Part shown: positions 8,646 through 17,589 of the stretch, piece by piece
How the letters are laid out: each line of letters opens with the position of its first letter
How positions within the stretch are numbered: position 1 is the stretch's first letter
Assembly (NCBI GenBank): GCA_005524015.1
Contig: SULG01000003.1
Location: 1-64,000 of the forward strand
Length of the DNA stretch: 64,000 bases
DNA from: Candidatus Jettenia ecosi
GTDB taxonomy: Bacteria > Planctomycetota > Brocadiia > Brocadiales > Brocadiaceae
Reading direction: 5' to 3'
Notes under the pieces: model-generated
Told to the model about the DNA's origin: nothing
Seen by the model: only the letters and a program-made list of their open reading frames with translations
Databases searched by the model: none
Made by a program: the position numbers and the translations under genes

Positions 8646-9085
8646 ATCTTACTGATATAAAAGCGATACCTTTTTATAGAAAACGCAAAAAAAGAGTGGG
8701 CCGTGGTAGGGGTTCAGGCACAGGAAAAACCTCTGGCAGAGGTGGTAAAGGAGCAACAGCCAGATCTGGTTATGCAACGAAGATTCAATTTGAAGGCGGA
8801 CAAACTCCTCTGTTCCGCCGTTTGCCAAAAAGAGGTTTCAATAATCCATTTAAAAAAAGGTATGCAATAATCAATATAAAAGATATCGCACAATTTGAAA
8901 AAGATACAACTGTGGATTTCGAGAAGTTGAAAGACGCGGGGTTGATCAAAAAAGTTTTGGATGGCGTAAAGGTTTTGGGTGAGGGTGAAATAAAAAATCC
9001 TTTAACAGTTATTGCAAATAAATTTAGCAAAGTTGCTTTAGAAAAGATTAAGGCAGCAGGTGGAGAAGCAAAGATCTTATCATGA
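8642..9085 (+). CDS. rplO: 50S ribosomal protein L15
   Basis: The 147-residue protein is L15, a late-assembly 50S protein. The glycine- and arginine-rich N terminus (KKRVGRGRGSGTGKTSGRGGKGATARSG, in parts) and the later FEGGQTPLFRRLPKRGF are diagnostic. It starts in an ATGA overlap with rpsE and ends in an ATGA overlap with secY, so translation of rpsE, rplO and secY is probably coupled. Confidence 0.97.
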   Translation: MNLTDIKAIPFYRKRKKRVGRGRGSGTGKTSGRGGKGATARSGYATKIQFEGGQTPLFRRLPKRGFNNPFKKRYAIINIKDIAQFEKDTTVDFEKLKDAGLIKKVLDGVKVLGEGEIKNPLTVIANKFSKVALEKIKAAGGEAKILS

Positions 9086-10464
9086 TTGAACAATTTGGAA
9101 ACATTTTTAGAATTCCGGAATTAAGAAAAAAAGTACTTATAACTCTCGGTTTAATTGCATTATGCCGTGTCGGTGTCTATATTCCTATACCAGGAATTGA
9201 TACGACAGTATTAAAGTCGTATTTTCATCAGTTTACACAGACAGGGGTTGGACAGTTGCTAGGATTAGTTGATATGTTTGCAGGAGGTGCGTTGACCTCA
9301 GGCGCTATTTTTGGCTTGGGTGTTATGCCCTATATAAGTGCATCTATTATATTTCAGTTGCTGGTTGGTGTAATACCTTATCTGGAAAAACTACAAAAAG
9401 AGGGAGAGGTAGGAAGGAAAAAAATTAATCAGTACACTCGCCTTGCAACAGTTGGGCTTTGCTTATTTCAGGCATTTGTAATGACAAGGACACTTTATAC
9501 CGTAGAATTTAATGGAGTTCCGGTCATCCCTGTCTATCTGCAGGGTATTGGATTTCAAATGATGGCAGCGCTTCTTTTGACTACAGGGACAATGACACTC
9601 ATGTGGATAGGTGAGCAAATAGAAGAGCATGGAATTGGAAGTGGAATATCGATCGTAATTATGGTCGGTATTATTGAACGTTTACCGTGGGCTTTTTCTC
9701 AAGTTGTACAAAACTTTACATTCTCTGTAACTCCAGCAGAGCATCAGATTGGTATTGTGAAATTACTCGTCCTTTTGGGTATGTTCTTAGCGATTGTTGG
9801 TGGTGTTGTATATATCACACAAGGCCAAAGGAGAATACCTGTTCAGCAGGCAAAACATACTCGTGGAAGAAAGGTATATGGCGGGCAAAGGCATTTTTTA
9901 CCGCTTAGGGTGAATCAGGCAGGTGTAATGCCTATTATATTTGCTCAGTCTCTGTTGATTTTTCCTGCTGCAATTATGCAGGGCATACAAGCAAGGTTAG
10001 ACCCTGGAACAGTTGGTTATTGGATGACTTCTCGTTTGTCAGATATATTGCAAGGTGGTGTGATTTATGTTATACTTTATATACTGCTTATAACTTTTTT
10101 TTGTTACTTTTGGACCGCTATACAATTCAATCCTAAAGAAATGTCTAATAATATGAAAGATTATGGAAGTTTTATTCCGGGAATCAGGCCTGGACACAGA
10201 ACAGCAGAATACTTAGAAAGTATTATGGGTAAGATTACACTGGCTGGAGCGGCCTTTTTAGCGTTAATTGCGATCTTGCCTAAACTTGTTGCCGGCGGTT
10301 TCGAGCTTAATCGTGCTATAGCTGGTTTTTATGGTGGTACAGGATTGCTGATTATTGTTGGAGTGGCGCTTGATATGGTGCAAAGGATTGAATCCCATAT
10401 GATTATGAGGCAATATAGTGGATTTTTAAGTGGAGGCACAAGAATTAGAGGAAGGATGGGATGA
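9082..10464 (+). CDS. secY: Protein translocase subunit SecY
   Basis: This 460-residue membrane protein is the channel subunit of the SecYEG translocon, which moves unfolded proteins across or into the inner membrane. About ten hydrophobic segments are visible. Family motifs include the plug region GALTSGAIFGLGVMPYISASI and the cytosolic loop RRIPVQQAKHTRG with conserved basic residues. Overlaps of 4 nt with rplO upstream and adk downstream tie it to the spc transcript. Confidence 0.97.
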   Translation: MIEQFGNIFRIPELRKKVLITLGLIALCRVGVYIPIPGIDTTVLKSYFHQFTQTGVGQLLGLVDMFAGGALTSGAIFGLGVMPYISASIIFQLLVGVIPYLEKLQKEGEVGRKKINQYTRLATVGLCLFQAFVMTRTLYTVEFNGVPVIPVYLQGIGFQMMAALLLTTGTMTLMWIGEQIEEHGIGSGISIVIMVGIIERLPWAFSQVVQNFTFSVTPAEHQIGIVKLLVLLGMFLAIVGGVVYITQGQRRIPVQQAKHTRGRKVYGGQRHFLPLRVNQAGVMPIIFAQSLLIFPAAIMQGIQARLDPGTVGYWMTSRLSDILQGGVIYVILYILLITFFCYFWTAIQFNPKEMSNNMKDYGSFIPGIRPGHRTAEYLESIMGKITLAGAAFLALIAILPKLVAGGFELNRAIAGFYGGTGLLIIVGVALDMVQRIESHMIMRQYSGFLSGGTRIRGRMG

Positions 10465-11135
10465 GGATCGTCTTTCTTGGACCTCCGGGAGCTGGTAAAG
10501 GAACTCAGGCGCAAAATATTTCTAAAGAAAAGATGGTACCGCATATATCCTCCGGAAATTTGTTAAGAGAAGCTGTGGAGATAGGTACCGACACAGGTAT
10601 AAAAGCACGGTATTATATTGAGAAAGGATTGTTGGTACCTGACCAGATTGTCGTTGATATTATTAAAGATCGTATCTTAAAGAATGATTGCACAAACGGA
10701 TTTATTTTAGACGGATTTCCAAGAACTTTATCTCAAGCAAAGGTATTAGATGAAATGTTAAAAGAACTTGGAAATAAATTAGATCTCGTTTTTCATTTTG
10801 CCGTCTCCAAAGAAAGCATTGTCCTTCGCCTATCCGGGAGAAGAATTTGTGGTAGTTGTGGCTCAAATTATCATGTAACATACGTTCCATCGGCAAGAGA
10901 TGGATTTTGTGATAAATGCGGTGGTTTTCTCAATCAACGAGCAGATGATAAGCCTGAAACGGTGCTGGAAAGATTAAGAGTATACCGTGAGCAAACTGAG
11001 GATTTGATAGCTTATTATAAGAAGAATGGTATCTTAAAAGAGATTCAAAGCGACGCACGTATAGAAGTAATTACAAAAAATATATTAGATACTATTGATA
11101 CTTTGTCTGAAAAAAAATCCCTGGCATTGGAGTGA
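10461..11135 (+). CDS. adk: Adenylate kinase, zinc-lid type
   Basis: A 224-residue adenylate kinase (AMP + ATP = 2 ADP). It has the P-loop GPPGAGKGTQ at residues 7-16, GFILDGFPRT for the AMP site and a lid with CGSC and CDKCGG pairs typical of the zinc-containing form. It starts in an ATGA overlap with secY, the usual secY-adk-map arrangement. Confidence 0.96.
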   Translation: MRIVFLGPPGAGKGTQAQNISKEKMVPHISSGNLLREAVEIGTDTGIKARYYIEKGLLVPDQIVVDIIKDRILKNDCTNGFILDGFPRTLSQAKVLDEMLKELGNKLDLVFHFAVSKESIVLRLSGRRICGSCGSNYHVTYVPSARDGFCDKCGGFLNQRADDKPETVLERLRVYREQTEDLIAYYKKNGILKEIQSDARIEVITKNILDTIDTLSEKKSLALE

Positions 11136-11141
11136 ATTGAA

Positions 11142-11894
11142 TTGATAGTGAGGAAATCTCCTCGAGAAATTGAATTAATGAGAACTGCCGGGAGAATTAC
11201 TGCAGATGCGTTGAGGTTAGTTAAAGAGATCGCAATGCGAGATGTAACAACAGATTATTTAAATTCTGAGCTTGAAAAATATATTCTAAACCAAGGTGGT
11301 GTACCGGTTTTTAAAGGTTATCGGGGATTTCCGAAAAGCATCTGTGCTTCGATAAACGAGGAAGTTGTGCATGGTGTACCGGATCAAAGGAAATTAAAAA
11401 ATGGTGATATTCTTAGCGTAGATGTAGGGGTTGGTTATCGTAAATATATTGCAGATGCAGCAATTACGATGCCTATTGGAGAGATTAGTTTAGAGGCAAA
11501 AAAGCTCATTGATGTATGTGAAAAGTCGCTTAGTTTAGCAATTGACATCATAAGAGCAAATGTAAAGTTATCATTAATATCAAGAACAATACAAGAATAT
11601 GTGGAAAAGAATGGTTTCTCTGTTGTAAGGAACTATACTGGTCATGGAATTGGCAGATGTATGCATGAGGATCCACAAGTACCTAATTTTGTGAGCAAAT
11701 CATTATTAGAAACAGATGAGATTTTAATGCCTGGAGTAACTATTGCTATTGAACCTATGATATGTATGGGTAAGTGCGATACCGAGGTTTTAAGTAATAA
11801 ATGGACAGTAGTAACTAAGGATAGAAAACTATCTGCCCATTTTGAACATACGATCGTTGTAACTGAAAATGGAGCGGATATTCTAACAACATAG
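11142..11894 (+). CDS. map: Methionine aminopeptidase, type I
   Basis: This 250-residue enzyme removes the initiator methionine from new proteins. The pita-bread fold is recognisable from [17 protein letters not shown] (metal-binding aspartates), [15 protein letters not shown] (metal-binding histidine), AIEPMICMG and the final [14 protein letters not shown] (glutamates). The start is TTG at 11142, 9 nt after GGAG and 6 nt after the adk stop. The residues that follow, [16 protein letters not shown], are the normal N terminus. Confidence 0.95.
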   Translation: MIVRKSPREIELMRTAGRITADALRLVKEIAMRDVTTDYLNSELEKYILNQGGVPVFKGYRGFPKSICASINEEVVHGVPDQRKLKNGDILSVDVGVGYRKYIADAAITMPIGEISLEAKKLIDVCEKSLSLAIDIIRANVKLSLISRTIQEYVEKNGFSVVRNYTGHGIGRCMHEDPQVPNFVSKSLLETDEILMPGVTIAIEPMICMGKCDTEVLSNKWTVVTKDRKLSAHFEHTIVVTENGADILTT

Positions 11895-11922
11895 GAAAAC
11901 TATTTGTAAAGTTGCTTTTAAT

Positions 11923-12141
11923 ATGACAAAAGAAGAACCAATAAGAGTTGAGGCGACTGTAAAAGAGGCGCTTCCCAATGCAATGTTCTGGGTAGAGTTG
12001 CAGAATGGCCATAAGGTGCTCGCGCATGTCTCTGGAAAGATGAGGATGCATTTTATTAAGATATTGCCCGGTGATAAAGTAACCATTGAAATGTCGCCTT
12101 ATGATCTTGATAAAGGCAGAATTATTTATAGGCAAGTCTAA
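11923..12141 (+). CDS. infA: Translation initiation factor IF-1
   Basis: The 72-residue protein is IF-1, an OB-fold factor that covers the 30S A site during initiation. The match covers the whole length ([32 protein letters not shown], in parts, and [18 protein letters not shown]). It has the classic size and lies between map and rpmJ, as in many bacteria. No strong ribosome-binding site is seen before ATG 11923. Confidence 0.96.
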   Translation: MTKEEPIRVEATVKEALPNAMFWVELQNGHKVLAHVSGKMRMHFIKILPGDKVTIEMSPYDLDKGRIIYRQV

Positions 12142-12182
12142 TATAAATTTAATAATTTTTAGTTACGCAGGAATAATAAATT

Positions 12183-12296
12183 ATGAAAGTTAGGTCTTCT
12201 GTAAAAAGAATCTGTGAAAATTGTAAAATAATAAGGCGAAAAAAGATTGTTCGAGTAATTTGCACCAATCCCCGCCATAAACAAAAGCAAGGATAG
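12183..12296 (+). CDS. rpmJ: 50S ribosomal protein L36, zinc form
   Basis: A 37-codon gene reading [19 protein letters not shown], then basic residues, then [12 protein letters not shown]. The CxxC...C....H zinc-ribbon of the C+ form of L36 is complete. L36 binds 23S rRNA near the base of the L7/L12 stalk. It lies in the standard infA-rpmJ-rpsM order. A GCAGGA stretch 12 nt before the ATG may be the ribosome-binding site. Confidence 0.96.
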   Translation: MKVRSSVKRICENCKIIRRKKIVRVICTNPRHKQKQG

Positions 12297-12346
12297 TTTA
12301 TATATATTAAGTTTGATTTTACAACAAATTAAGAAAGGATTGATGA

Positions 12347-12730
12347 ATGCCGAGAATTGCAGGAACGGACATTCCAGCAGATAAAAGAATAGTTATTTCA
12401 CTTACCTATATTTATGGAATTGGAAAGGCTTTGTCTGAAAAGATATTAAAAAATATTAATATCGATGAGAATATACGCGCAAAGGATCTTCATGAGGATC
12501 AGTTAACTATGATTAGCGGGTACATAGAGAAGAGTTTTGCTACAGAAGGTCAGTTGCGCAGGCAGGAGATGCAGAATATTGCACGCATGAAAAGTATCAA
12601 TTGTTATCGTGGAATACGGCATAAAATCGGTTTACCGGTTAGGGGTCAAAGGACAAAAACAAATGCACGTACCAGAAAAGGTCGTAAGAAGACGGTGGCC
12701 GGGAAGAAGAGCGTAAAAGAATTAGGTTAA
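12347..12730 (+). CDS. rpsM: 30S ribosomal protein S13
   Basis: This 127-residue protein is S13 ([26 protein letters not shown] start; [26 protein letters not shown] near the end), in the 30S head where it contacts L5 and P-site tRNA. ATG 12347 follows AAAGGA. The next gene is not rpsK, as would be normal, but a methyltransferase gene. Confidence 0.97.
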   Translation: MPRIAGTDIPADKRIVISLTYIYGIGKALSEKILKNINIDENIRAKDLHEDQLTMISGYIEKSFATEGQLRRQEMQNIARMKSINCYRGIRHKIGLPVRGQRTKTNARTRKGRKKTVAGKKSVKELG

Positions 12731-12775
12731 TAATATGCTCCCTGACTAAAATAAAGAATGCTGGAAGAGGCTTTT

Positions 12776-13582
12776 ATGGAGGAGAAAGAAGCTATAACGA
12801 AAGAATTGAGATCAAGTAAAGAATTTCTGAACGCTATAGCCTTGAATATTGAACAATCTGGTGATGATCGTGATGTAAAGAAATTTAATGAGGTTGTAGG
12901 TTTTTGCGAGCAAATTATACAAATCATTCAAGCGCATCAATTCGATAAAGAAATTGTGTTTCTTGAGTGCTCATGCGGTAAGTCTTACTTATCTTTTGCC
13001 ATCAATTATATTCTGTCAAAGCGGTTTTCTATAAATACGATCTTTTATGGAGTAGATATTAATCAGATACTTATAGAAAAATGTAATCAGACAAAAGATA
13101 GCCTCGGCTATCAAAATATGCATTTTATTAACGATAGGATTATCAATGTTCAAATTGAAAAGTCTGTTGATATTGTGATAGCGCTGCATGCGTGCGATAT
13201 AGCTACAGACGAGACGATTGCTAAGGGGATTAAATTAGGCGCTAAATATATTATAGTTGTTCCTTGCTGTCAAAATCAAATAAGAAATCGTTTAAAAATA
13301 GGTCACCCCTTAGTGGATATAACTGATTTTGGGCTTTTGAGATATCGTTTTGCTGATATTTTAACAGAGGCCTTAAGGGCGCAGTTTTTGACAGGAGCAG
13401 GTTATTATGTGAAGTTTACGGAAGTAACTTCTCCTAAGTTTACTCCAAAAAATCTCATGATTATAGCCCGTAAAAAAAAGGGTAGCAGAAAATATAATAT
13501 GGATAAATATAAGAATTTGGATGAAATGTTTCATACTGAGTTTATTTTACAAGATTATTTTAGCGGATATGAATTAAGTTAA
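12776..13582 (+). CDS. SAM-dependent methyltransferase (GSTCD/Methyltransf_32-like)
   Basis: This 268-residue protein looks like a class I methyltransferase of the Methyltransf_32 / GSTCD-like group. The glycine-rich SAM site is FLECSCGKSYLSFAINY, followed by GVDIN (acidic ribose contact). The later IVIALHACDIATDETI and IIVVPCCQNQ match the ALHACG...VPCC pattern of that family. The substrate is unknown; RNA or a ribosomal protein is a guess from the location. ATG 12776 has GGAAGAGG 7 nt upstream and is preferred to ATG 12758. It sits between rpsM and rpsK, same strand, 27-56 nt spacers, so it is probably co-transcribed with them. Confidence 0.72.
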   Translation: MEEKEAITKELRSSKEFLNAIALNIEQSGDDRDVKKFNEVVGFCEQIIQIIQAHQFDKEIVFLECSCGKSYLSFAINYILSKRFSINTIFYGVDINQILIEKCNQTKDSLGYQNMHFINDRIINVQIEKSVDIVIALHACDIATDETIAKGIKLGAKYIIVVPCCQNQIRNRLKIGHPLVDITDFGLLRYRFADILTEALRAQFLTGAGYYVKFTEVTSPKFTPKNLMIIARKKKGSRKYNMDKYKNLDEMFHTEFILQDYFSGYELS

Positions 13583-13638
13583 GAAATTTCTTAATTCAAT
13601 AAGTTAGAATTTTTTTATTTTGAGGAATAGAGTTAATC

Positions 13639-14019
13639 ATGTCAACTGCGGTAAAGAAAAAAGCAAGACATAATGTTACGCGAGCAATTGCTAATATTAA
13701 GGCAACATTTAATAACACCTATGTTACAATATCAGATGTTAATGGTGAAACAATATGCTGGGCAAGCGCTGGTACGGTAGGTTTCAAAGGATCGCGGAAG
13801 AGTACTCCATTTGCTGCTCAGAAGGCAGCGTCGAGCGCTGCTGAAAAAGCTAAAAAATATGGGGTTCAGGAAATTGAAATTAGAGTGAAGGGGCCAGGCC
13901 CAGGCAGAGAATCCGCTATTACAGCAATTCAGTCGTCAGGATTGAATTTGAAGGCAATTGAAGATGTAACACCGCTTCCCCATAATGGTTGTCGGCCAAG
14001 GAAAAAACGCAGAGTATAA
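13639..14019 (+). CDS. rpsK: 30S ribosomal protein S11
   Basis: A 126-residue S11, part of the 30S platform near the E site. The signature is continuous: [53 protein letters not shown]-like segment and [16 protein letters not shown] at the end. It follows the methyltransferase gene and precedes rpsD. Confidence 0.97.
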   Translation: MSTAVKKKARHNVTRAIANIKATFNNTYVTISDVNGETICWASAGTVGFKGSRKSTPFAAQKAASSAAEKAKKYGVQEIEIRVKGPGPGRESAITAIQSSGLNLKAIEDVTPLPHNGCRPRKKRRV

Positions 14020-14064
14020 GCATGATTTACATAAGTTTAAAATGAGGTTCGAGAAAGGAACGAT

Positions 14065-14691
14065 ATGGCAAGATATGTAGGTCCACAATGCAGATTGTGT
14101 AGAAGAGAGGGTGAAAAATTATTCCTGAAAGGAATCAGATGTGATACGGTAAAATGCGCAATCTCAAAACGCAAGTATCCTCCTGGTCAATTTACCTGGG
14201 GCAGAGGTAAGTTATCAAAATATGGTATTCAGTTTAGGGAAAAGCAAAAAATAAAACGTTTTTATGGGGTTTTAGAAAGACAGTTTCAGAATTATTACAA
14301 AAAAGCTGAAAAACAAAAGGGAAATACAGGCGAAAACCTTTTAAATATATTCGAGAGAAGGTTAGATAATGTTTTATATTTGGTCTCTTTTGCTATTTCA
14401 AGAAAGCAAGGTAGGCAAATTATACAACATGGTCACATAAGCGTGAATAATAAAAAAGTAGACATTGCCTCATATCTTGTAAAGGCTGGGGATATTATAA
14501 AACCGAAGAATGATGAATCAAGTCTGAGCATTATAAAATCGAATATTGAATTTGTTAATGGCCGAAATGCCCCTGTTTGGATAGAATTTAGAAAAGATAC
14601 CTTGGAAGCTATGGTGACACAACTCCCTACAAGGGACGATATTTCTGTTCATATTCAGGAACAATTAATTATCGAACTGTGTTCTAAATAA
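14065..14691 (+). CDS. rpsD: 30S ribosomal protein S4, zinc form
   Basis: The 208-residue protein is S4, a primary 16S rRNA binder that nucleates 30S assembly. The N terminus has CRLCRREGEKLFLKGIRC and a fourth cysteine at about residue 31 (the C+ zinc form). An S4 RNA-binding domain follows (RRLDNVLYLVSFAISRKQGRQIIQHGHISVN, in parts). ATG 14065 follows GAAAGGA. Confidence 0.97.
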   Translation: MARYVGPQCRLCRREGEKLFLKGIRCDTVKCAISKRKYPPGQFTWGRGKLSKYGIQFREKQKIKRFYGVLERQFQNYYKKAEKQKGNTGENLLNIFERRLDNVLYLVSFAISRKQGRQIIQHGHISVNNKKVDIASYLVKAGDIIKPKNDESSLSIIKSNIEFVNGRNAPVWIEFRKDTLEAMVTQLPTRDDISVHIQEQLIIELCSK

Positions 14692-14841
14692 ATACGGTTA
14701 ACCGGTTCATTTCATTCCATAGCTGTAAATTCAGCAAATATTTTTATAGCCTCACAGGAGTTTATTTTCTCATTAATATTATTGAAGCCGAATGGTTTAT
14801 TTTATTTTAAAATCCCTTATTAATTGGATTAGGGGGAGAAT

Positions 14842-15837
14842 ATGCGAATAAGGTGGAGAGGTCTCGAACTTCCAATCCGTATGGATGTGGAAAAAGAGAC
14901 TTTAACCGATAAATATGGTAAATTTATAGCAGCTCCTTTTGAGCGCGGTTTTGGGCATACTATAGGAAATAGCTTACGTAGAATTTTACTCTCTTCATTA
15001 GAGGGATGTGCTGTTGTATCTGTCAAAATAAATAATATAAGTCACGAGTTTACTTATATTCCAGGCATTGTTGAGGATGTAACAGATATAATGTTGAATA
15101 TAAAAAATCTCGTTGTTAAGTTACATACGGATCAGCCGAAATTGATAAGAATTGAGGCGAATAAGAAAGGTGAAGTAAAAGCAAAAGATATTATTACTGA
15201 TGATAATGTAGAGGTTATAAATGATGACCTGCATATTGCAACGCTTTCAGAAGATGTGGATTTTAATGTAGAAATGCAGGTGCAAAAAGGGCGTGGATAT
15301 GTGACTGCTGAAGAAAATGAATCTGAAGAGCAGGAAATTGGATTAATAGCTTTAGATTCTATGTTTTCTCCTGTTAGAAATGTTCGTTATGCTATTGAAG
15401 AAACACGTGTAGGCAGAAGAACAAATTATGATAGACTTATTATGGAAATATGGACAAATGGTGTAGTTTCTCCAGAGATGGCTCTTGTTGAAGCTGCTAA
15501 GATTCTCAGAAAACATTTAAATCCTTTTGTGCAGTATTTTGAAATTGGGAGAGAATTACAGCAAGTTGAGAAAAGAATGGGAATTGAATCTGTTCCCGAA
15601 ATATCAGAAGAAGAACTTAATAAAAAACTTAGTATTCCAATAACTGAATTGGATTTATCAGTAAGGGCATCAAATTGCCTTGAGACTGCAAATATCTTAA
15701 CAGTTGGCGATCTCGTTTCAAAAAAAGAAGAACAACTCCTCGAGATTAAGAATTTTGGTAAAACAACACTGAAAGAAGTAAAGAAAAAATTAACACAGTT
15801 GAATTTAACAATCGGAATGCCTGTGGCAGCTAAATAA
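14842..15837 (+). CDS. rpoA: DNA-directed RNA polymerase subunit alpha
   Basis: This 331-residue subunit starts assembly of RNA polymerase. The N-terminal domain (about 1-235) shows [23 protein letters not shown] and the C-terminal DNA-binding domain (about 255-330) shows [22 protein letters not shown] and [18 protein letters not shown] 14842 follows AGGGGGAG. A 150-nt spacer after rpsD, longer than others here, contains a CGGTTAACCG palindrome at 14695-14704 and may hold a promoter, but I cannot name one with confidence. Confidence 0.98.
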   Translation: MRIRWRGLELPIRMDVEKETLTDKYGKFIAAPFERGFGHTIGNSLRRILLSSLEGCAVVSVKINNISHEFTYIPGIVEDVTDIMLNIKNLVVKLHTDQPKLIRIEANKKGEVKAKDIITDDNVEVINDDLHIATLSEDVDFNVEMQVQKGRGYVTAEENESEEQEIGLIALDSMFSPVRNVRYAIEETRVGRRTNYDRLIMEIWTNGVVSPEMALVEAAKILRKHLNPFVQYFEIGRELQQVEKRMGIESVPEISEEELNKKLSIPITELDLSVRASNCLETANILTVGDLVSKKEEQLLEIKNFGKTTLKEVKKKLTQLNLTIGMPVAAK

Positions 15838-15862
15838 ATGGAAAAGAGGAAAGGATAATTCC

Positions 15863-16417
15863 ATGAGACACGGAATGAGAGGAAGACACTTATCGCGGAC
15901 TTCTGCTCATAGAAAGGCGTTAAGGCAGAATATTACTAATAGCCTTTTTATATATGGTAGAATCATAACAACACTTGAAAAGGCAAAAGAGACAAAATCT
16001 TTTGCTGAAAAAATTATTACTATTGTTAAGAAAGGGTTATTAAAGAAGAATACAGATAGACCTGGATATGTTCATTGCTATCGTCAGGTTCTCTCAAAAC
16101 TAGGAAATGCTGATGTAGTAGAAAAGCTTTTTGGAGAAGGACAGTGGCGTGAAGCAGGAAGTATCATTCAAGGATATATGAATCGAAATGGCGGATATAC
16201 AAGAATATTAAAGTTATCCGGTACCCGATTAGGAGTATTATCCGGTAGTAGTGTAGGTAAGGTACCTGTGCTTGAGTATAAAATGGAAGGAAAGGATAGA
16301 AAACTACGATTATTAGGAAGAAGACTGAATGATAATGCATCCCGCGTGATTTTCGAATTAGTTGAAGGTCAGACACACGCAGATGAAGAAGTTAAGCCTG
16401 AAGTTACTACGGCTTAA
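15863..16417 (+). CDS. rplQ: 50S ribosomal protein L17
   Basis: L17 of 184 residues (MRHGMRGRHLSRTSAHRKALRQN start; NRNGGYTRILKL and a final FELVE segment). The usual bacterial length is about 115-130 residues; here an insertion of roughly 40 residues (TDRPGYVHCYRQVLSKLG and following) and a short acidic tail make it longer. L17 lies near the tunnel exit. It ends the ribosomal run and is followed by a strong terminator. Confidence 0.95.
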   Translation: MRHGMRGRHLSRTSAHRKALRQNITNSLFIYGRIITTLEKAKETKSFAEKIITIVKKGLLKKNTDRPGYVHCYRQVLSKLGNADVVEKLFGEGQWREAGSIIQGYMNRNGGYTRILKLSGTRLGVLSGSSVGKVPVLEYKMEGKDRKLRLLGRRLNDNASRVIFELVEGQTHADEEVKPEVTTA

Positions 16418-16457
16418 CAAAAGGGCGTATCAATCTTTAAAATAAATAATTCTTTTA

Positions 16458-16491
16458 CCCTCCTACTAAGTACTTAGTAGGAGGGTTTTTT
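16458..16491 (+). terminator. Intrinsic terminator after rplQ
   Basis: A perfect 28-bp palindrome (left arm CCCTCCTACTAAGT, right arm ACTTAGTAGGAGGG) is followed at once by six T. As a hairpin this gives an 11-bp stem with a 6-nt loop or longer. It lies 40 nt after the rplQ stop and ends 15 nt before maf, so it should end the S10-spc-alpha transcript. Some read-through into maf is possible because no promoter is obvious between them. Confidence 0.93.
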
Positions 16492-16505
16492 GTTCAAGGG
16501 AGATT

Positions 16506-17090
16506 ATGCAGGAAAAACGCTTTGTGCTTGCCTCAAATTCACCAAGACGAATTGCCTTGCTGAAATTATTAGGATATAAGTTTGATATTATACCGCATGA
16601 AATAGAAGAAGATGTCTGCTGCGATATTTTACCATCAGATCTGGTTCAGAATCTTGCATTTTTAAAAGCAAATGATGTTGCCAAAAGAGTAGACGATGCT
16701 ATTATTATTGCGGCTGATACCATTATTTCTTGTAAGGGTGCTATTTTAGGTAAACCGAAAGATGTCTATGATGCTAAAAGAATGCTTTCAATGCTGAGTG
16801 GTACAGAGCACGATGTTCTATCAGGTATATGCATAATAAATATGCCATTAAAAAAGAAATTATTGCGAATCGGAAGAACATATATTAAAATTAAGCATAT
16901 ATCTGAAGATGAAATTGATGCATATATTCAAACAGGTGAACCATTAGATAAGGCTGGTGCATATGCTATTCAGGGTAAAGAGAAAAAATTTATTGAGAAA
17001 ATAGATGGTAGCTATACAAATGCGGTTGGTTTGCCATTAGAAATAGTCCGAGAAATGCTTAACAATATTTTAAATGATACCAATGCCTAG
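16506..17090 (+). CDS. maf: Maf-family nucleotide pyrophosphatase
   Basis: A 194-residue Maf/YhdE-type protein, a nucleoside triphosphate pyrophosphatase acting on dTTP, UTP or modified nucleotides. The N-terminal LASNSPRRIALLKLLG is diagnostic; AADTIISCKGAILGKPKD and the late YAIQGKEKKFIEKIDGSYTNAVGLPLE carry the active-site acidic residue and lysines. The subgroup cannot be fixed from sequence alone. It starts at ATG 16506 after AAGGGAG. Confidence 0.93.
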   Translation: MQEKRFVLASNSPRRIALLKLLGYKFDIIPHEIEEDVCCDILPSDLVQNLAFLKANDVAKRVDDAIIIAADTIISCKGAILGKPKDVYDAKRMLSMLSGTEHDVLSGICIINMPLKKKLLRIGRTYIKIKHISEDEIDAYIQTGEPLDKAGAYAIQGKEKKFIEKIDGSYTNAVGLPLEIVREMLNNILNDTNA

Positions 17091-17544
17091 AAATTTTAGT
17101 TGGCTGATAAAAGATGAAATTGCCGGTATGGGGAGACCTGTATCGATAGTAACAGATCTTGAATTCCTGAAAGATAATGGAATTGAAGCGATAGTTTCAT
17201 TAACGGAGATACCACTTCATAAAACTTTAATAGAAGAGTTTGGGTTTGAGTATAAACATATTCCTGTCGCCGATTTTACATCACCAACTCAGGAGCAAAT
17301 CGATGAATTCTTATATTTCGTAAATAATCTTATATCTTCTAAGAAAAAGATTGTTGTTCATTGTGATGCTGGAGCTGGTAGAACAGGAACTATGTTAGCC
17401 TGTTACCTTGTAAATAAAGGTTGCAGTGCGAAGAAAGCTATTCTAGAAGTACGCACAAGAAGACCAGGTTCGGTTGAAACTATGGAACAAGAGGATACTG
17501 TGGTAAAGTACGAGGAAAGACTTTTGAAGAAACGTAGTGATTAG
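17074..17544 (+). CDS. Dual-specificity protein phosphatase (DUSP23/VH1-like)
   Basis: This 156-residue protein has the cysteine-phosphatase loop HCDAGAGRTGTM (HCxxGxxRT) near residue 108 and the general-acid aspartate in PVADFTSPTQEQI. Length and the N-terminal FSWLIKDEIAGMGRP resemble DUSP23-type phosphatases. The substrate is unknown. It overlaps maf by 17 nt from ATG 17074 (8 nt from ATG 17083), so the pair is probably co-transcribed. No clear ribosome-binding site decides the start. Confidence 0.82.
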   Translation: MIPMPRNFSWLIKDEIAGMGRPVSIVTDLEFLKDNGIEAIVSLTEIPLHKTLIEEFGFEYKHIPVADFTSPTQEQIDEFLYFVNNLISSKKKIVVHCDAGAGRTGTMLACYLVNKGCSAKKAILEVRTRRPGSVETMEQEDTVVKYEERLLKKRSD

Positions 17545-17589
17545 ACAGACTTTTTAAAGAATATCTTCTCTCTTTACAGTAGAATCCTG

